Positions 36,301-48,400 of a stretch of 64,000 bases of DNA are shown piece after piece. The notes under the pieces were generated by a model. That model worked only from the letters and a program-made list of their open reading frames with translations, ran no database searches and was not told the origin of the DNA. The position numbers and the translations under genes are program-made. Source of the DNA: Temnothorax longispinosus (lineage: Eukaryota; Arthropoda; Insecta; Hymenoptera; Formicidae); contig NC_092367.1 in the NCBI RefSeq assembly GCF_030848805.1, positions 17,913,692 through 17,977,691 on the forward strand, written 5' to 3'. How positions within the stretch are numbered: the stretch's first letter is position 1; each line of letters starts with the position of its first letter.

Positions 36301-39300
36301 GCGACTAATTTCTCACGATTCTCAGGTTTGACTGATGCAACATTTACACTATCATTCTGTTTTAAATCTCTATAATTTAAAGTAGTAAGACCGGCATCGG
36401 TGATTGCACTTTCAGTAATTTCGTCCTTGTTCGTAGGCTGTATCGTCGTTATTTCCATTTTAGTTTCCACATTATCATTAATATTTACAGATTTATTTGT
36501 AGATGTTAAAGGTATCACTTGTAAGGATGAATTATCATCTGTTAGAGTTTCGTTAGACTTTACAATTGTGGTCAAAGTTTCGTCATTTTTGGAATTGTTA
36601 CTTTTATTTATTAAATTGATAAGAGATTTAGGCACATCAGTCGTACCAGCATCGTCTAAAAGTGATGTTTGTGTAGGAGATTCAGTAGACGCATCGTCAT
36701 GAGACATCGATTTAACAGTGAATTCAGATTGATTAGGTATTTCAGTTTTTGACTCTAAATACGATTCTGTTGTCGTCAGATGGTGCGTCTCCATTTTTGA
36801 CTTTACCTCACTGTCTGTTTCGTCGACAGTAGTTGCTGATTCTGTGACAGGCATTGATTTTGTATTAGGGTCTTTTTCAGTAATAGCTTCTGCTTCAACA
36901 GTAGATTCGATTTCAGGAGCAATTTCTGATTTTGCAGTTGGCTCTAGTTCAGAAGCAGAGTTTGACTTGGCATCGGATTTCGTTATAGCTGTAGGTTCCG
37001 GTTTAACAGTGAGCTCTGATTGAGTAGTTACTTCTGGTGGAATAGTAGGTTCTGGCTCAGCACCAGGTTCTGGCTCAGCACTAGGTTCTGGTTCAGCACT
37101 AGGTTCTGGCTCAGCACTAGGTTCTGGCTCAGCACTAGGTTCTGGCTCAGCATTAGGTTCTGGCTCAGCATTAGGTTCTGGTTCAGCAGTGGATTCTGGC
37201 TCAGAAGAAGGCTCCGGTTCAACAGTAGCATGCTCTTGTTCAAAAATAGGGGTAGTAAATGGTTCTACAGTAAATAATGGTTTAATGGACGACTTTGCTT
37301 CAGTGGTGGTTTCGATTGAATGATGAGAATGTTCATGATTCCAGTGAGAATTATCATTCTCGGAAACGTGTTTCGTCGTTGGAGTAGATTCGGACTGCTG
37401 TTCTATTGACACGTGCTCAGGTTGCTCAGGATGAACGTGTTCTGTTTTAGGTTTCGATGTCGATGTGTCCGTTTCCGCTGAATTTGTCTTGAAGTCCGTA
37501 TTTTCCCAAGTATTGGGATGTCTAGGTTCGAAGTCTACCGCGCCTGGATCTCTACTTCTACCCTGAAAATCATTAACTGGTTCCGTGCTGGATTGTGGCA
37601 TTACGTCGTCCATTTCGACGTTACTTAAATCGCTATCGTCCACACAAGTTTTTCCATCATGATGCAACCTTTCTCCTGAATTGCATATACATGTGAATGT
37701 ACCAGCGGGGTAATCATATTTACAATTTCCGGTGCATCCGAGATTACCGTATTCACATTGATCGATAAGTTTTCCTACGTGAAGCCTGTTCAAATGATAC
37801 TGTCCGATCATATTACCATTTTTTCGTAATACATCCTCGATATATTCCTGACTTTCTTCAGGAGCATTTCGAGGTGGATGACTTATTCTGAATTTTATTT
37901 CACCTTCCTTATTGATGTCGTATACTTTGATTACAGACGTGCTGCCCGTTTGTCGAAGAATGTTGCCTAGATGTTCCTCTATCTCGGCGCTTACTTGTCT
38001 GTACACTCGCGATTTGATATCGCTAAAATCGTCATTCCAATCAAAGTCATCTAGTCGTAAAGTTCCATCCAAAGCATCCGGTACAATATCGAATAGCGTT
38101 TCGTCAGTTGTATGCCACGGTGGGAAAGTCGAGGTTAAAGGTGGTGGACTTAACGGTGGATCCTTCACATATTCTTGACTTCCAGCCGTCTGCACTTCGT
38201 TAAGTTGACGAGTATTACTTTCGTTTACATTCTCCAAGGGTTCTGCTTTTTGCGTTGGGAATACACCAGCTGAAATAAAGACACAATTTTTATTTCGGAG
38301 AGAATTTTATTTTATATTTAAAAAGTCTAATTTATTAAAATATTTTTATTGCATTATGGAATAAAGCATATGTTTTACAGAAATAAAATAGAATTAAGAG
38401 AGAATGAGAGAAGCCGTCTTACTTGCGGCTAAAATTGCGATGATCACGGCGATCACTATGACCAACAGCGCCATTCCCCAGGCCATTCTTCTCCAGTACG
38501 AATTTCTCGATCTCTTGTCCTTCGTGACGTAAAGTTTCTCGCCTCTGCAACACAATTTTGTTGCTACATAGAGACACTGTGAATTTACTGCATGTAAATG
38601 TCTTTCTTGTCCTAAACCCAAAAAGCGTATTTTATACAGCGCGTGTAACGCGATTCCTAGCAACCTTCGTCAATGACCAGCTAATTGGATTAGAAGCTTC
38701 CTTGGTCGCACCCAGTCTAATGCCCGCTTCGTGAATGCCTCCTAATCTCTGGATCATGTATCATGTATAATGCGTAGGCGTCGCGCGCTTTTCTTGCTTA
38801 ATAGATATCTTCGATTAGATTTCGGAGAACGATGATAATATGTCGCGAGATTTGATTTGCGGCACTACACTTCGGGATTAATCCTGATCGGTTAATCAAT
38901 TATACCTGATCGGTGATTCCTACGATTCGTAGCAGTATTCGTGTCGACATTCTTTCGTTCGAAGAAGCTGTCTCGACGTCAATAGGACACGAGACGAAGG
39001 GCGAGTTCTTGGACGTGCAGTTTTTACGAAGAAATTGTCGTATTCGATTCGACACGGGGGGGAGGGAGGACTGATAGCATAAGCGTGTTAGTGCGCGACC
39101 GCGTGCCCCTAAGAGACACCTAAAGTATATTCCACTAAGACAGTTCCCAGCTGTATTTTTTTGTTTTCTTTTTCCCTCGAAAGCATCCGTCAAGTACCTG
39201 AGGGCTGTCAGCCAGTGGGAATAGTCGACCAATCCGGCAGCGGGATCTCTCAGGCTGAGTCCCTCACGGCCGACACCGGGGCCCAAATCAAAACGCACTC

Positions 39301-41325
39301 CAGCTACGGTTGTTTCAACCTCGGCTTCGGGACCCCTGCTAAGTACCGTGACAACAGAAAACACCGTCTAACTTTCTACTCTCGACGTGAGGCTTTTCGG
39401 TCAGCAGCTCGGCCAAGCTTTATTATGCTATCCGCTGGAGCTAAAAACGGGTGCTAAGGCATCTCTATCGCCTGACAATTCCCTCGGCAACGGAACACGT
39501 GTTTCTTTTTAAGTAATATATACACACATGTTCCCCCCAGCTTTTCACCGCAACTCTATGACATACATAGCGCTCGCAGTATGGTTATGCTAAAATGGAT
39601 ATTGAGACGAATGTAATTATTGCTATTATTGCCTCCGGGATATGCAGTAGTGTCAGTATACGTTTAGTTTTATATGTCCCACTTCGTAGCGCAGTTAACA
39701 TTTTATCATGCGCTAATACTGCATTTTCCATTTGTAAAAATGGTCTTCAATTGGAAATATCTTATAGCAATGACAGAAAGTCTCGTTTAAAACCGATCGT
39801 GATACCCGATATTCGATATACATATACGTAGTTGAGGGACGAAGATTCCGTAAGCCGTTTTTCTTTCTTTATCTCGTTCCTATCATGTTCCCTGTTTCTA
39901 AAATCCGGAAGAATTTACGCACGCTGGGGTTGGTAGTCCAGTTAATAGGAGTTAGAAGGCGGAGTCAGAATAAAATAAAAAAAATGCGTAAGCGCCAGAG
40001 ACTCGTTCGCTTCGACAAATAACTCGTTACCTGATGTACTTTCGATGCTCGTTGACCGGTACGAAGTACTCCTCGTAAGGATCAGCTGGTACCTCGCAAG
40101 CTTCCTGACCCTTCGTTTGAATATTGTTGCCCGTGTATGGCCTCATCGAGACCAGTTCCAGGTTTACGGCCTCGATCTGCTCCTTCTTTCCGGACTCTAC
40201 GGGAAAACGGGAAACCGTTTACCATCGCGGTATATCCGTGCGTATGGTACAACCGGTTTTCATTTTCCGGTCACACACGAAACAGCGGAGAAACCGCATT
40301 CCGTGAAATAGTAATGAGACTTAGACAGGGCCGAGTTTCCTGCTTCTTACATAGCATAACGAGGGAAGCAAATTCGCACGAAATATGAGAATTGTATGTT
40401 AATAAGAGGTATATATAAACAAATAATGAACGAGAAGAAGGAATTAATGATTTAATTTAGATAAGGCAAACTTGCTGTTACTGCCGGTACTGTCAAGCTC
40501 ACGCGCAAGATCGAGTATCGAGGTGAAAAGATGATCAGGATATCGTGTATACGTTAACTATCGCGACGTGTGTCAACGGATCCACCATGAAAAGTCCCGG
40601 ATGCGATACTTCCTGGAATTTCTCGGCCACGAACGACTTTTTCTCGATAAACCGGTAGTAATGTCGATGCTGGTAATTAACGATTGAAAGTCTCGCTCTC
40701 GCTGAAATTGTGTTCAACGAGCGACGGAAATGGAAGCCGATAAGCTCTTCCATAGCGGTTTTCTGCGGTATTTTTCCTTCTGTTTGTACGTTATATCTAG
40801 AGATGTACAGTTAACTCGGTCTTTTAGAAGTACAACTACCTACTTCTAATTATCAAGCTCTTCCTATACTCTTGCTCATAATATTTCAAGTTCATAGGTA
40901 TTCATGTATTCATGCCTCGGTCCACGTGGTAACGGAATATCATGTACGTGATACTATTCGAACTCACCGTTGATCTGCACGCTGGTAGCACTGTTGTTGA
41001 GAAAACTCGCGTCGTTGTTGTTGCCGTTCCCGTGGACGCCATTGAGCTTCGGCTCCGGCACGCTCTTCTCCGTATTATCGGCCGGCACCTCGATTCTCGT
41101 TTCCGTTTTATAACACGGCTCCGTGCTTGGCTTAATGGGCTCGACATAGTGCTGGGAGATGAAGGATCGCTGGTGGCCATTTTCTACCGGCGCGCCGTCC
41201 GCCGAGGACTTGCGATCCTGGTTCAAGGCCGCTTGCTGCTGGCCGCCGTTCTCCAACTTGGAATCGCCGACGCGCTCGTCCTCGTTGGCGAACGCCGGAT
41301 TATCCGTGCCTTCGGCATCCGACAT
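30322..41325 (-). CDS. Type II transmembrane mucin-like serine protease homolog (SEA-EGF-LDLa-SRCR-SP)
   Basis: A corin/TMPRSS-like architecture with a dead protease. Exons on the minus strand are 41325-40968, 40196-40031, (39335-39198 optional), 38544-38423, 38269-32753, 32458-32059, 31743-31324, 31121-30920, 30826-30647 and 30507-30322; all phases join, giving about 2,516 aa (2,562 with the optional exon). Domains in order: cytoplasmic tail (MSDAEGTDNPAFANEDERVG), a membrane span (MALLVIVIAVIIAILAA), an SEA-like region, an EGF-like module (CICNSG...CVDD), a ~1,300-residue Ser/Thr/Glu-rich stalk with an EPEPSA repeat, five LDL-receptor class A repeats, SRCR (VCSDGWSEEFSDSYCQALGF), and a trypsin-like fold. 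The catalytic His site reads ALASYSC instead of TAAHC, Asp is kept (NNDIALI), and the Ser site reads NDEGAPL instead of GDSGGPL. The activation site reads RSADG instead of RIVGG. It is therefore probably a receptor or adhesion protein. A non-coding exon with a donor at 41991 lies upstream. Confidence 0.9.
32059..32458 (-). CDS. Exon with LDLa repeats 3-5 and glycosylated spacer
   Basis: It encodes the end of LDLa repeat 3 and repeats 4 and 5, each with the Cys pattern and an acidic calcium-binding end such as CEGHQDEYNC, CVNGEDEKLC and CPDYSDEWGC. A spacer with N-glycosylation sequons (NATADRNLTD) follows before the SRCR exon. Entry phase is 1 and exit phase 2. Confidence 0.88.
37043..37222 (-). 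repeat. 18-bp tandem repeat encoding EPEPSA units
   Basis: About nine to ten copies of an 18-bp unit (plus strand AGCACTAGGTTCTGGCTC) lie in frame within the stalk of the transmembrane gene, encoding EPEPSA with SA/NA/GA variants. The low divergence of the central copies suggests recent expansion and possible length polymorphism. Confidence 0.9.
39198..39335 (-). CDS. Candidate 138-nt cassette exon in the cytoplasmic tail
   Basis: The acceptor CTTAGCAG and donor CAG|GTACTT flank a GC-rich 138-nt stretch inside the intron between 40031 and 38544. Entry and exit phases are both 2, exactly those of the flanking exons, so its 46 codons insert without a frameshift. The translation is open and starts RGPEAEVETTVAGVRFDLGP, with LRDPAAGLVDYSHWLTAL near the end. 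It would sit just before the membrane span. It may be constitutive or alternative. Confidence 0.6.
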
Positions 41326-41393
41326 CTCTCGATCGCGTCGCCGAAAGCTGCTGAACCCTCACCTAATAACGCCCGCCTGGTGTCGTCTGTCAT
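41223..41393 (-). other. Possible overlapping upstream ORF of the transmembrane gene
   Basis: If the 5' leader exon begins at the acceptor near 41404 (GATTACAG), an ATG at 41393 precedes the main start (41325). It opens a 56-codon frame beginning MTDDTRRALLGEG that overlaps the main frame and ends at 41223, which would reduce main-frame translation. A second possible acceptor (TTATTAG near 41367) would remove it. Confidence 0.35.
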
Positions 41394-41990
41394 GCGTCTC
41401 GTTTCTGTAATCAAATTGCCGGAATCATATATCGCGAATTCGTCGTTAAACTGTTTCGATTATTTTAAAGTATAGTCTTACTACAATCTCAATTATTACG
41501 TTCGTTAGATCATTCATTTTATTGAATAGATGTTACGGGGAGTAAAAAAAGACGCAGTAAATTTGTTAACATGTTATTTTAGCAATCATATTTTGACATC
41601 TATTTTACATCAGCATATAAAAAGTTAATTTGACTTTCAATTCGTGGCCGATCCTCTCGCCGAAATTTATTCAACTCTTTTCGCACACCTCGCCAAGGTT
41701 GCAGCTAGGTTGCGAATTATCGAATTATAAGCTTACTTAAACTCAGTTTTATTTAGAGCTATTATAGAGCTTCGGCTGTTGGGCTACGAAATGGCCCATC
41801 AACCACCGACTAACGTGGATCCACGCCAATGACGTCAGCGGTAGAGGCTGACTTGTTAGTTTCTCGCACGAGATGAGCGAGGGAGATGCGAGAACCGTGA
41901 GAGAGAAACGTCCCGCCGGTATCGGTATCCTACCGATATCCTCGCGGAACGATTTATCGAACCTGTTCGCCGGACGCAAAAATCAATTAC

Positions 41991-42206
41991 CTCTTAACGC
42001 TGACTCAATCGCGGCTAGAGGCCGCTAAAAGAGAAGGAAGATGTTTTGCGGTCTGATCGCATCGCCCGCGATTGTTTCGCCCGGGTTGCGAGACATCACG
42101 AGCGAATCAGCAACGACTCGAATTAGAGGCTCGCTCGCGAATCGCGATGAGAAATTTCGTGAGAAACGTCCTCCGCCGCCGGCGAAGACGAATTCGCCAT
42201 AGTCCG

Positions 42207-42255
<49 letters not shown>

Positions 42256-42480
42256 TTCATCTTCTCCTTCGTGCGTTTCCTGCGAACCTCCCGCCACTCT
42301 CGGTCCCTCGCGCAGCAGACTATTTGGCTTATTTTTTCGACTTTGAACGGCGTCGAGCCAATAAACTTCGGGATCCGCGCCACCAGAGAAAAAGGAACAA
42401 CGGGGTTTAACCCCTTCTAACCGCCGCCAGGCTCGACAATATGGAAAACATCGTCGTTTCTTTCGAAGTGGCCACTTCAA
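41991..42480 (-). promoter_or_regulatory. Putative non-coding first exon and promoter of the transmembrane gene
   Basis: A strong donor (AAGAG|GTAATT) at 41991 on the minus strand, with CpG-richer sequence and a long GA/TC tract upstream of it. No coding frame is supported. The transcription start was not placed. Confidence 0.4.
42209..42252 (+). repeat. (TC)22 microsatellite
   Basis: Uninterrupted TC dinucleotide repeat, GA on the minus strand. GA tracts near insect promoters can bind GAGA-type factors. Here it lies by the putative 5' exon of the transmembrane gene. Confidence 0.95.
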
Positions 42481-45400
42481 CCGGAATAAATCTCTTCGAA
42501 TGTGTGAGAAACGAATGAATGCGCGTGTTCTAATAAGCTCTTAACGTAGCGAACGTTGCCTCGTTTTTCCACTGCTCGATAAGCATGAAACTTTTTTTCC
42601 ATTGTAGCATTATTAGATATAGTTATGGATGATTATGCAATTGGATGCGTGCATCGTGCTGTTATATAATACGATGCGCAAGTCTAATCTGTTTACATAA
42701 AATAGACATCGAGTAACGATTCTGAAGAATAAGCAAGGACGTCTAGTAACGAGATATTTTTTTTTGCAACGTAAGAACGTCATGGACTTCATGTATTTTT
42801 AATTAATCGGCTTCTTAATCGGATTGAGAAGAGATCAAAAGTGGCTTAGCTCTATTGCATGATTCATTAGCTGTTCTTTTCGAGAAGCGATATTGAATTT
42901 AGTTTGCGTTTCCTCATGTAAAAATAAATATTCCGAGAGTTCCTCTTAGACTGTCTTACGTGTCCGAAATTAATTTTGCGTGAAGCACGGATTTCCAGTC
43001 GCGCGAAATTTATCTTATCTCACTCTTCCGAGAAGATGCGGCAAGTCGAAGACGAGGCGGTGTGAGTCAGTTTGAAAATACCTAGCTAGCTCTCAGTGGT
43101 ACTTGACTGTTGGCTACGCGGCGACTTTCAGGATACCCTATAGGCACGCTCGGGACGGGCGAGTGTGTTTGCGAGTGTACATACAAACCGTCGGAGGTAT
43201 ATACTGCACCGAAAGTGGTTGACCCTGAGAGTGCCCGGCACAAAGGACTGATTCACCCCGGAGCCAATGCGGGGAGTCCTGCCGAGGAAGGAGCTCGGCG
43301 CTAACCCGGGTCGATTCCTGCGCAGGATACTTCCTCCGTGACATAATCCACGGAGACAGTGGCACATTAATGTTTTTCAACCTGAGAGACCGCGTAACCG
43401 CTAAGATTTACTTTCCAAGAGCGGCTTCTTTTAATAACAATCCGCATGTGAAAACATCGCGCTATAATCCTATTGAGCGAGCGATAAATATTAACTTGAT
43501 TGTCATAGAATTTTATTTATTTATTCTACATTTTATTTTATTTTTTATTTTCATGTATTAGAAAAAAATTAACATTTATAGAAATCACGTAACAGGAAGC
43601 TTTTATTTTTTATAATTTTGTTATAAATACATTTTTCGTAAAATAAGTTAACTGATTAACAAACGCGTTGAAATAATGCCAGTACGTTGACGTTTTTAAT
43701 GCGACAATAATGATTGGGCGGAGTTCATATAATCTCTACTATCGTCATCGCTTCGTTTCATCATAGGATACTTCCATCATGTACAATTACCTCGAGAATG
43801 ATAAATTAAATTCTCGTTGAGTTAATTTCTTTTTTATCATTTGGACAACGTTAATTTAATTATATATTTTGTCATGCTACCGTCTCGTTCTAATTCCATA
43901 ATAACGCGTACGTTTCTGCTTATACAGAAGTATTCGACGAATCTTGCGCATTTCAGTGAAAGCGTCTTACGTTCGTGAAAAAAGTGCAGTCGTAACGATG
44001 CAGAAGTACCGTTCGGTATGTCTGGTTTCTCAGGAGAAGACTTACCTACAATTAAATATAAGATGCAACGACAAAGTGACGTGCAATTTAACTAATTCAT
44101 TTTCCTTAAAAAACAAAATTGTGTTCTATAATTTAGCGCAAATTATAAATCATCTAATGTTGGCTTAATATTACTGATAAATCCTTATAAATTCTTAATC
44201 ATTTTTATTTCATAAAAAAGATCTCTGAATACACACTATCTAGAAGTGATTTAAATTCAATGAAAGTAGAAGGTATCTCAAAGTGAAACTCTCGTTAGGC
44301 AGTTATCTGCTTCGTAAAAATATCCTCTTTGTACATGAAAAATGATATTCGCCGATCGTTAGGATAAAAATTTCAGCTTGCCGTGAAATTCAGCGTGACG
44401 CGCTAGAATTAATCCGCCTGGAAGGCGCGCATACCTATATGTGCGGCGTCTCGATTTGCGCTCGCGGATAAACGTGAGATAATTGTACGTTAAAAGACCT
44501 GGAGGCTCGCGGAGATAAACATCTACACACCGTGACAAGGAAATCGCCAGGAACGAATTCGTATACCGCTGCTGCTGGACCGTGCCGTGAAAAAGTGAAA
44601 AACAATGAAAAACGCGTACGAGTCCACCGTGAAGCACGCGATTATCCGACAGGAGGCAGAAAAGGCTTCTGGGTTGTGCTCGTCGTTAAAGGACATTCTC
44701 CAACGACATTGCCTATAATTTACGAGACTCGCCTGCTGATACCACTAAGTCTCGCTCTACCGAGCTCGAAGACTTTCACCTTGATCGCAATCACGACGGA
44801 ACCTTGCGTAACTTTTCAGCATTATCTATGCACACCCGCGATTCGGTCAAAATCAAATTACTCTGTGACGCAACGCGTACTTGCTATGAAACTGTAGAAC
44901 ACGATCCGTCCGAATGTCGTACACATAATTATGAGAACGGAAATTACACCGATCATATTGTACATATCGAGGACGATAAGAAAATGAAGGAGTAAAAATC
45001 CTCCTCATTAAAATAAAATTCTACTCGAAATTGCCATTTTTCTATTAGTACAAAATCGTGTGCGTCCATGGGAACGTATTGCGTTATTCAGCAACGCAAC
45101 GTCTAAATTACTTGATTGCATTGCATTACTCAAGGCATCCTCCGTGTTAAAATTAATGGACAAAGGGTTTACGGTGCAAAATGACCGTAGGAATCGCGAC
45201 AGGAGGGCAGCATGACAGGAAGGTGTCCACCTTTTCCTGCGTCTGTTTTCACTGTACAACGTTCCATCATTACACATAGTACTTCTATGTTTTATCTTTA
45301 TAGCGTTAAATTATACATTCAACCTGCCAACTTGATCCTATGTGCAAGTTCCATTCCTTGGCCTTTTCCGTTAGAAATTCGCGTCGGTAGCCGGATCAAG

Positions 45401-48400
45401 AACGGTGCTCTTTCAATGAACGAAGCATTCGTATAAAGATCGTTCACGTCGGAACGGAGAATTATTATTGCGAGTCGAGCCGATCGAAGGATCCTGCGTA
45501 GTTTTAATACAGCGCACACGAGACCAGTTCTGCTTGTTTTCCCCACGTTTTGTAGCCTCTCAGACCTTCGGAAACGGTTGAATGTTACCGATGTCCTTAG
45601 GCTAGCAAAGAGACAGTCTTAGGTATCCCCAAACAGATTTGCTAGGACTTGATTTCGCAAAGCGAATGTAGAGCAATTAGATGTCCTTGTCGATTACAGG
45701 CAATATGGAGCTAATATGATGTATATATCTATACATGTATCACGATAAAATCTTTAAGATATCTTTTAGACATGCGTGCTGTCTGTGGGAAAAGTTAGTA
45801 ATTTTATTTATATAAAAAGTATCATCTTTCCGAATTTATTAAAATAATTTATAACATAAATTTTCATTATATTACATACTGGATTTATTACACATACCAT
45901 GAAAGATTTACATTAATACAAAGAAGTAGGTTTTTATAAATAATGTATAAATAATATATTTTATATATAAAATTCAATATCCGAGTCGTTTCAATTACGT
46001 ATATTTCGTTTCTTCAAAAATTATCTCGAAAAACGTTAATGTACCATCAATATCTTAACGATCTGATATTTAAGGAAAGGTGTGTCCATAATTGGCAACA
46101 TTTTAGTGCTACCAGAGGGTTACATAATATCACCTCTCGCGATGCGGGGTGAAAGTGACGAGGTCTTTCATCGAGAAAGAAAAAGAAAGAGAGATTATAT
46201 GGAGTGCATCTTCGTGTGCGAGCGCGAGCGTCGCGTCGCCGATTATTCGCGGATGTCAGCAAGTGTAAGATTCCCGTGAACGTGTTATTAACGCTTATCG
46301 GTCGAGCGCCGAACTAAGACGAACCGACTGTCCGAACGCCGGCGAACGTATAGTTGCAGGCCCATTGTATGCCTAATTACAAGTGTAACCGGTCAATTTC
46401 ACGGTGCGCGCCGGTCGATGGCCCGGTTCCATTGTGCCGAAGTCTCTTAACAAGATCGTTCCCCTTCTCGTGCCGAAAGCGAATATCCGATATCGGAAAA
46501 GTATGCCAACGGACGCATCGATTACACTCTCTTTGGGATATACATAAAACGCCATTCTCCCTCCATTTGTGTACGTATATACATGCGCGGATGCGTGCAT
46601 TGTGCAATCGCCAGTGTCTGGAATCCTCGAAATGTCAAAGGTTTACTGTATACGTTTGGATGCGGATGCGCGTCGATTGCCCCCTCATGTCACGTCGAGA
46701 CGCTTCCCTTACTTCAGCTAGCTACAGCTACTTAAATATCATAGCAGTATCGTACTTCGATTCGATAAACGATACAACTTTCTATGGATAGAGATTTGGA
46801 ATTCGGGATCGACAAGGCAAAAAATATAACTGATCAATTCGTGAAACACTTCGCCGATTGGCACAAGTAAAAATCGTGAAAATTTCTATGGACGGGTAGT
46901 CTAAAATTTCTAAATTTTAAATAAATATCGTATCGCCTTGAATAGTCCACGCCGTTGCAGTCAGCCATCCACAATGACCTTTCTGTTGCATGAAGGCAGC
47001 CGGCAGCAGGATGATGATGACGACGACCGACGACGACGAGGATGATGATAGTGTTGGGAATCTCTGAGGCACATCCTCGCTCTGCTAAGCAACCTATACT
47101 CTTGCTCCCGTCGGGGCTGTGTTATTCAAGATACTTTACTTTCTACATTCCTCACGAGACAATACCAACACCCACGTAACCGTACGTTCATGTACCTGTC
47201 TGTGCAAGCAAGACGTAGTTATCCAGGGCCGGTCTGGCCCGCAAACGACAATTACGACAAGTACTCTGAACTTAAAACTTGGGCGTACTTGTGTGTTTAA
47301 ATCCGCTGCAATGACAATTGCAAATGCCATTGCAAACGCGTCAGATTTATTTGGTTCGAATTTCGTAATCATAATTTGATATTGCACAAAGATTATACCG
47401 AAGAATTTTGGAAGTATTTCGTCGATTGTTTCGTCGATCCAAAGTAAAACTTCGAATTATCTAATAATGGATTACTTATTGCGTATCGAATACGCAATCG
47501 ACGAAAGTGAGAGTGACTGACGAAACTAGGAGGCGTCGTTGAAGCGAACATGATTAATTAGCATTTTGATTCTAATTAATATTGACACGAGAGATTGACA
47601 AGTTTTGCACACGGTCAAGCTCGGCAACGGTCACGCGTGAACGTCGAATCTCGCCGAATTCCGGTTAAACCAGGCGGATTAGCATACGACAGTGGCAGGT
47701 TAGAATAGTCTAATCGATTCAACACGAAACGATATTTAGATCCTCGCCTATTTCGTCGAATCAACGCGTAATTTTATGACTTCACTTTCGCCGACGATCA
47801 CCCATAGACGGCATTGCAAGGTCATTCGACCGGATAGGATTTACGATTGATTCAACGAGACTCGCCCTTGTTTTCCGCTCTCGCGCTCATTATTCGCCGT
47901 GTCTCGCAATGCGCTCGCTCGGGTCGTGACGCCGTTAATTGCGGAAGATCACGGATTAATTCAGAAGAGGGGGCAAAAAGACGTACTTAATGTCAGATAG
48001 CGCAAAAACTGCTAACAAGAGAGTAGGTTAGGGAAATGCTCAAATCAGCGAAGTGACTCGCAATTATCGTTATAGTTCTTTACAAGATAGATCTTCTATT
48101 TGAGATAAAAATTTTATCATTAATTTCAATTTTATGCCACTTTGGATTGAATTATTTAAATATTTAATCATTGAAACCGGAATTTCAGTGAATTTAGATC
48201 TCGGTGCTATACAGATAATAGTCTTGGGAGGAAATGTAGTCTCGGTGTTTATTAGCGACGATTAAAAGAAATTGCAATTACAATGATCGTAATACTGAGT
48301 TCAATCGCAAAACGCTTAATTTCTGTAATTCTTCAACTATGCACAATTACAGCGCGTATACCTGAAATTAAGTACTACATAATAAAGTTGGCGGCTATGG

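Noticed and set aside
33186..36702. Many plus-strand ORFs of 70-160 codons opposite the large stalk exon
   Set aside because: They are antisense shadows of a strongly biased coding sequence (Thr/Ser/Glu-rich) without their own splice or start context.
42072..42410. Plus-strand ORF with a long Leu-Ser repeat
   Set aside because: The repeat is simply the (TC)22 microsatellite read as codons.
44532..44897. A 121-codon plus-strand ORF
   Set aside because: Composition looks random, there is no recognisable motif and no splice context.
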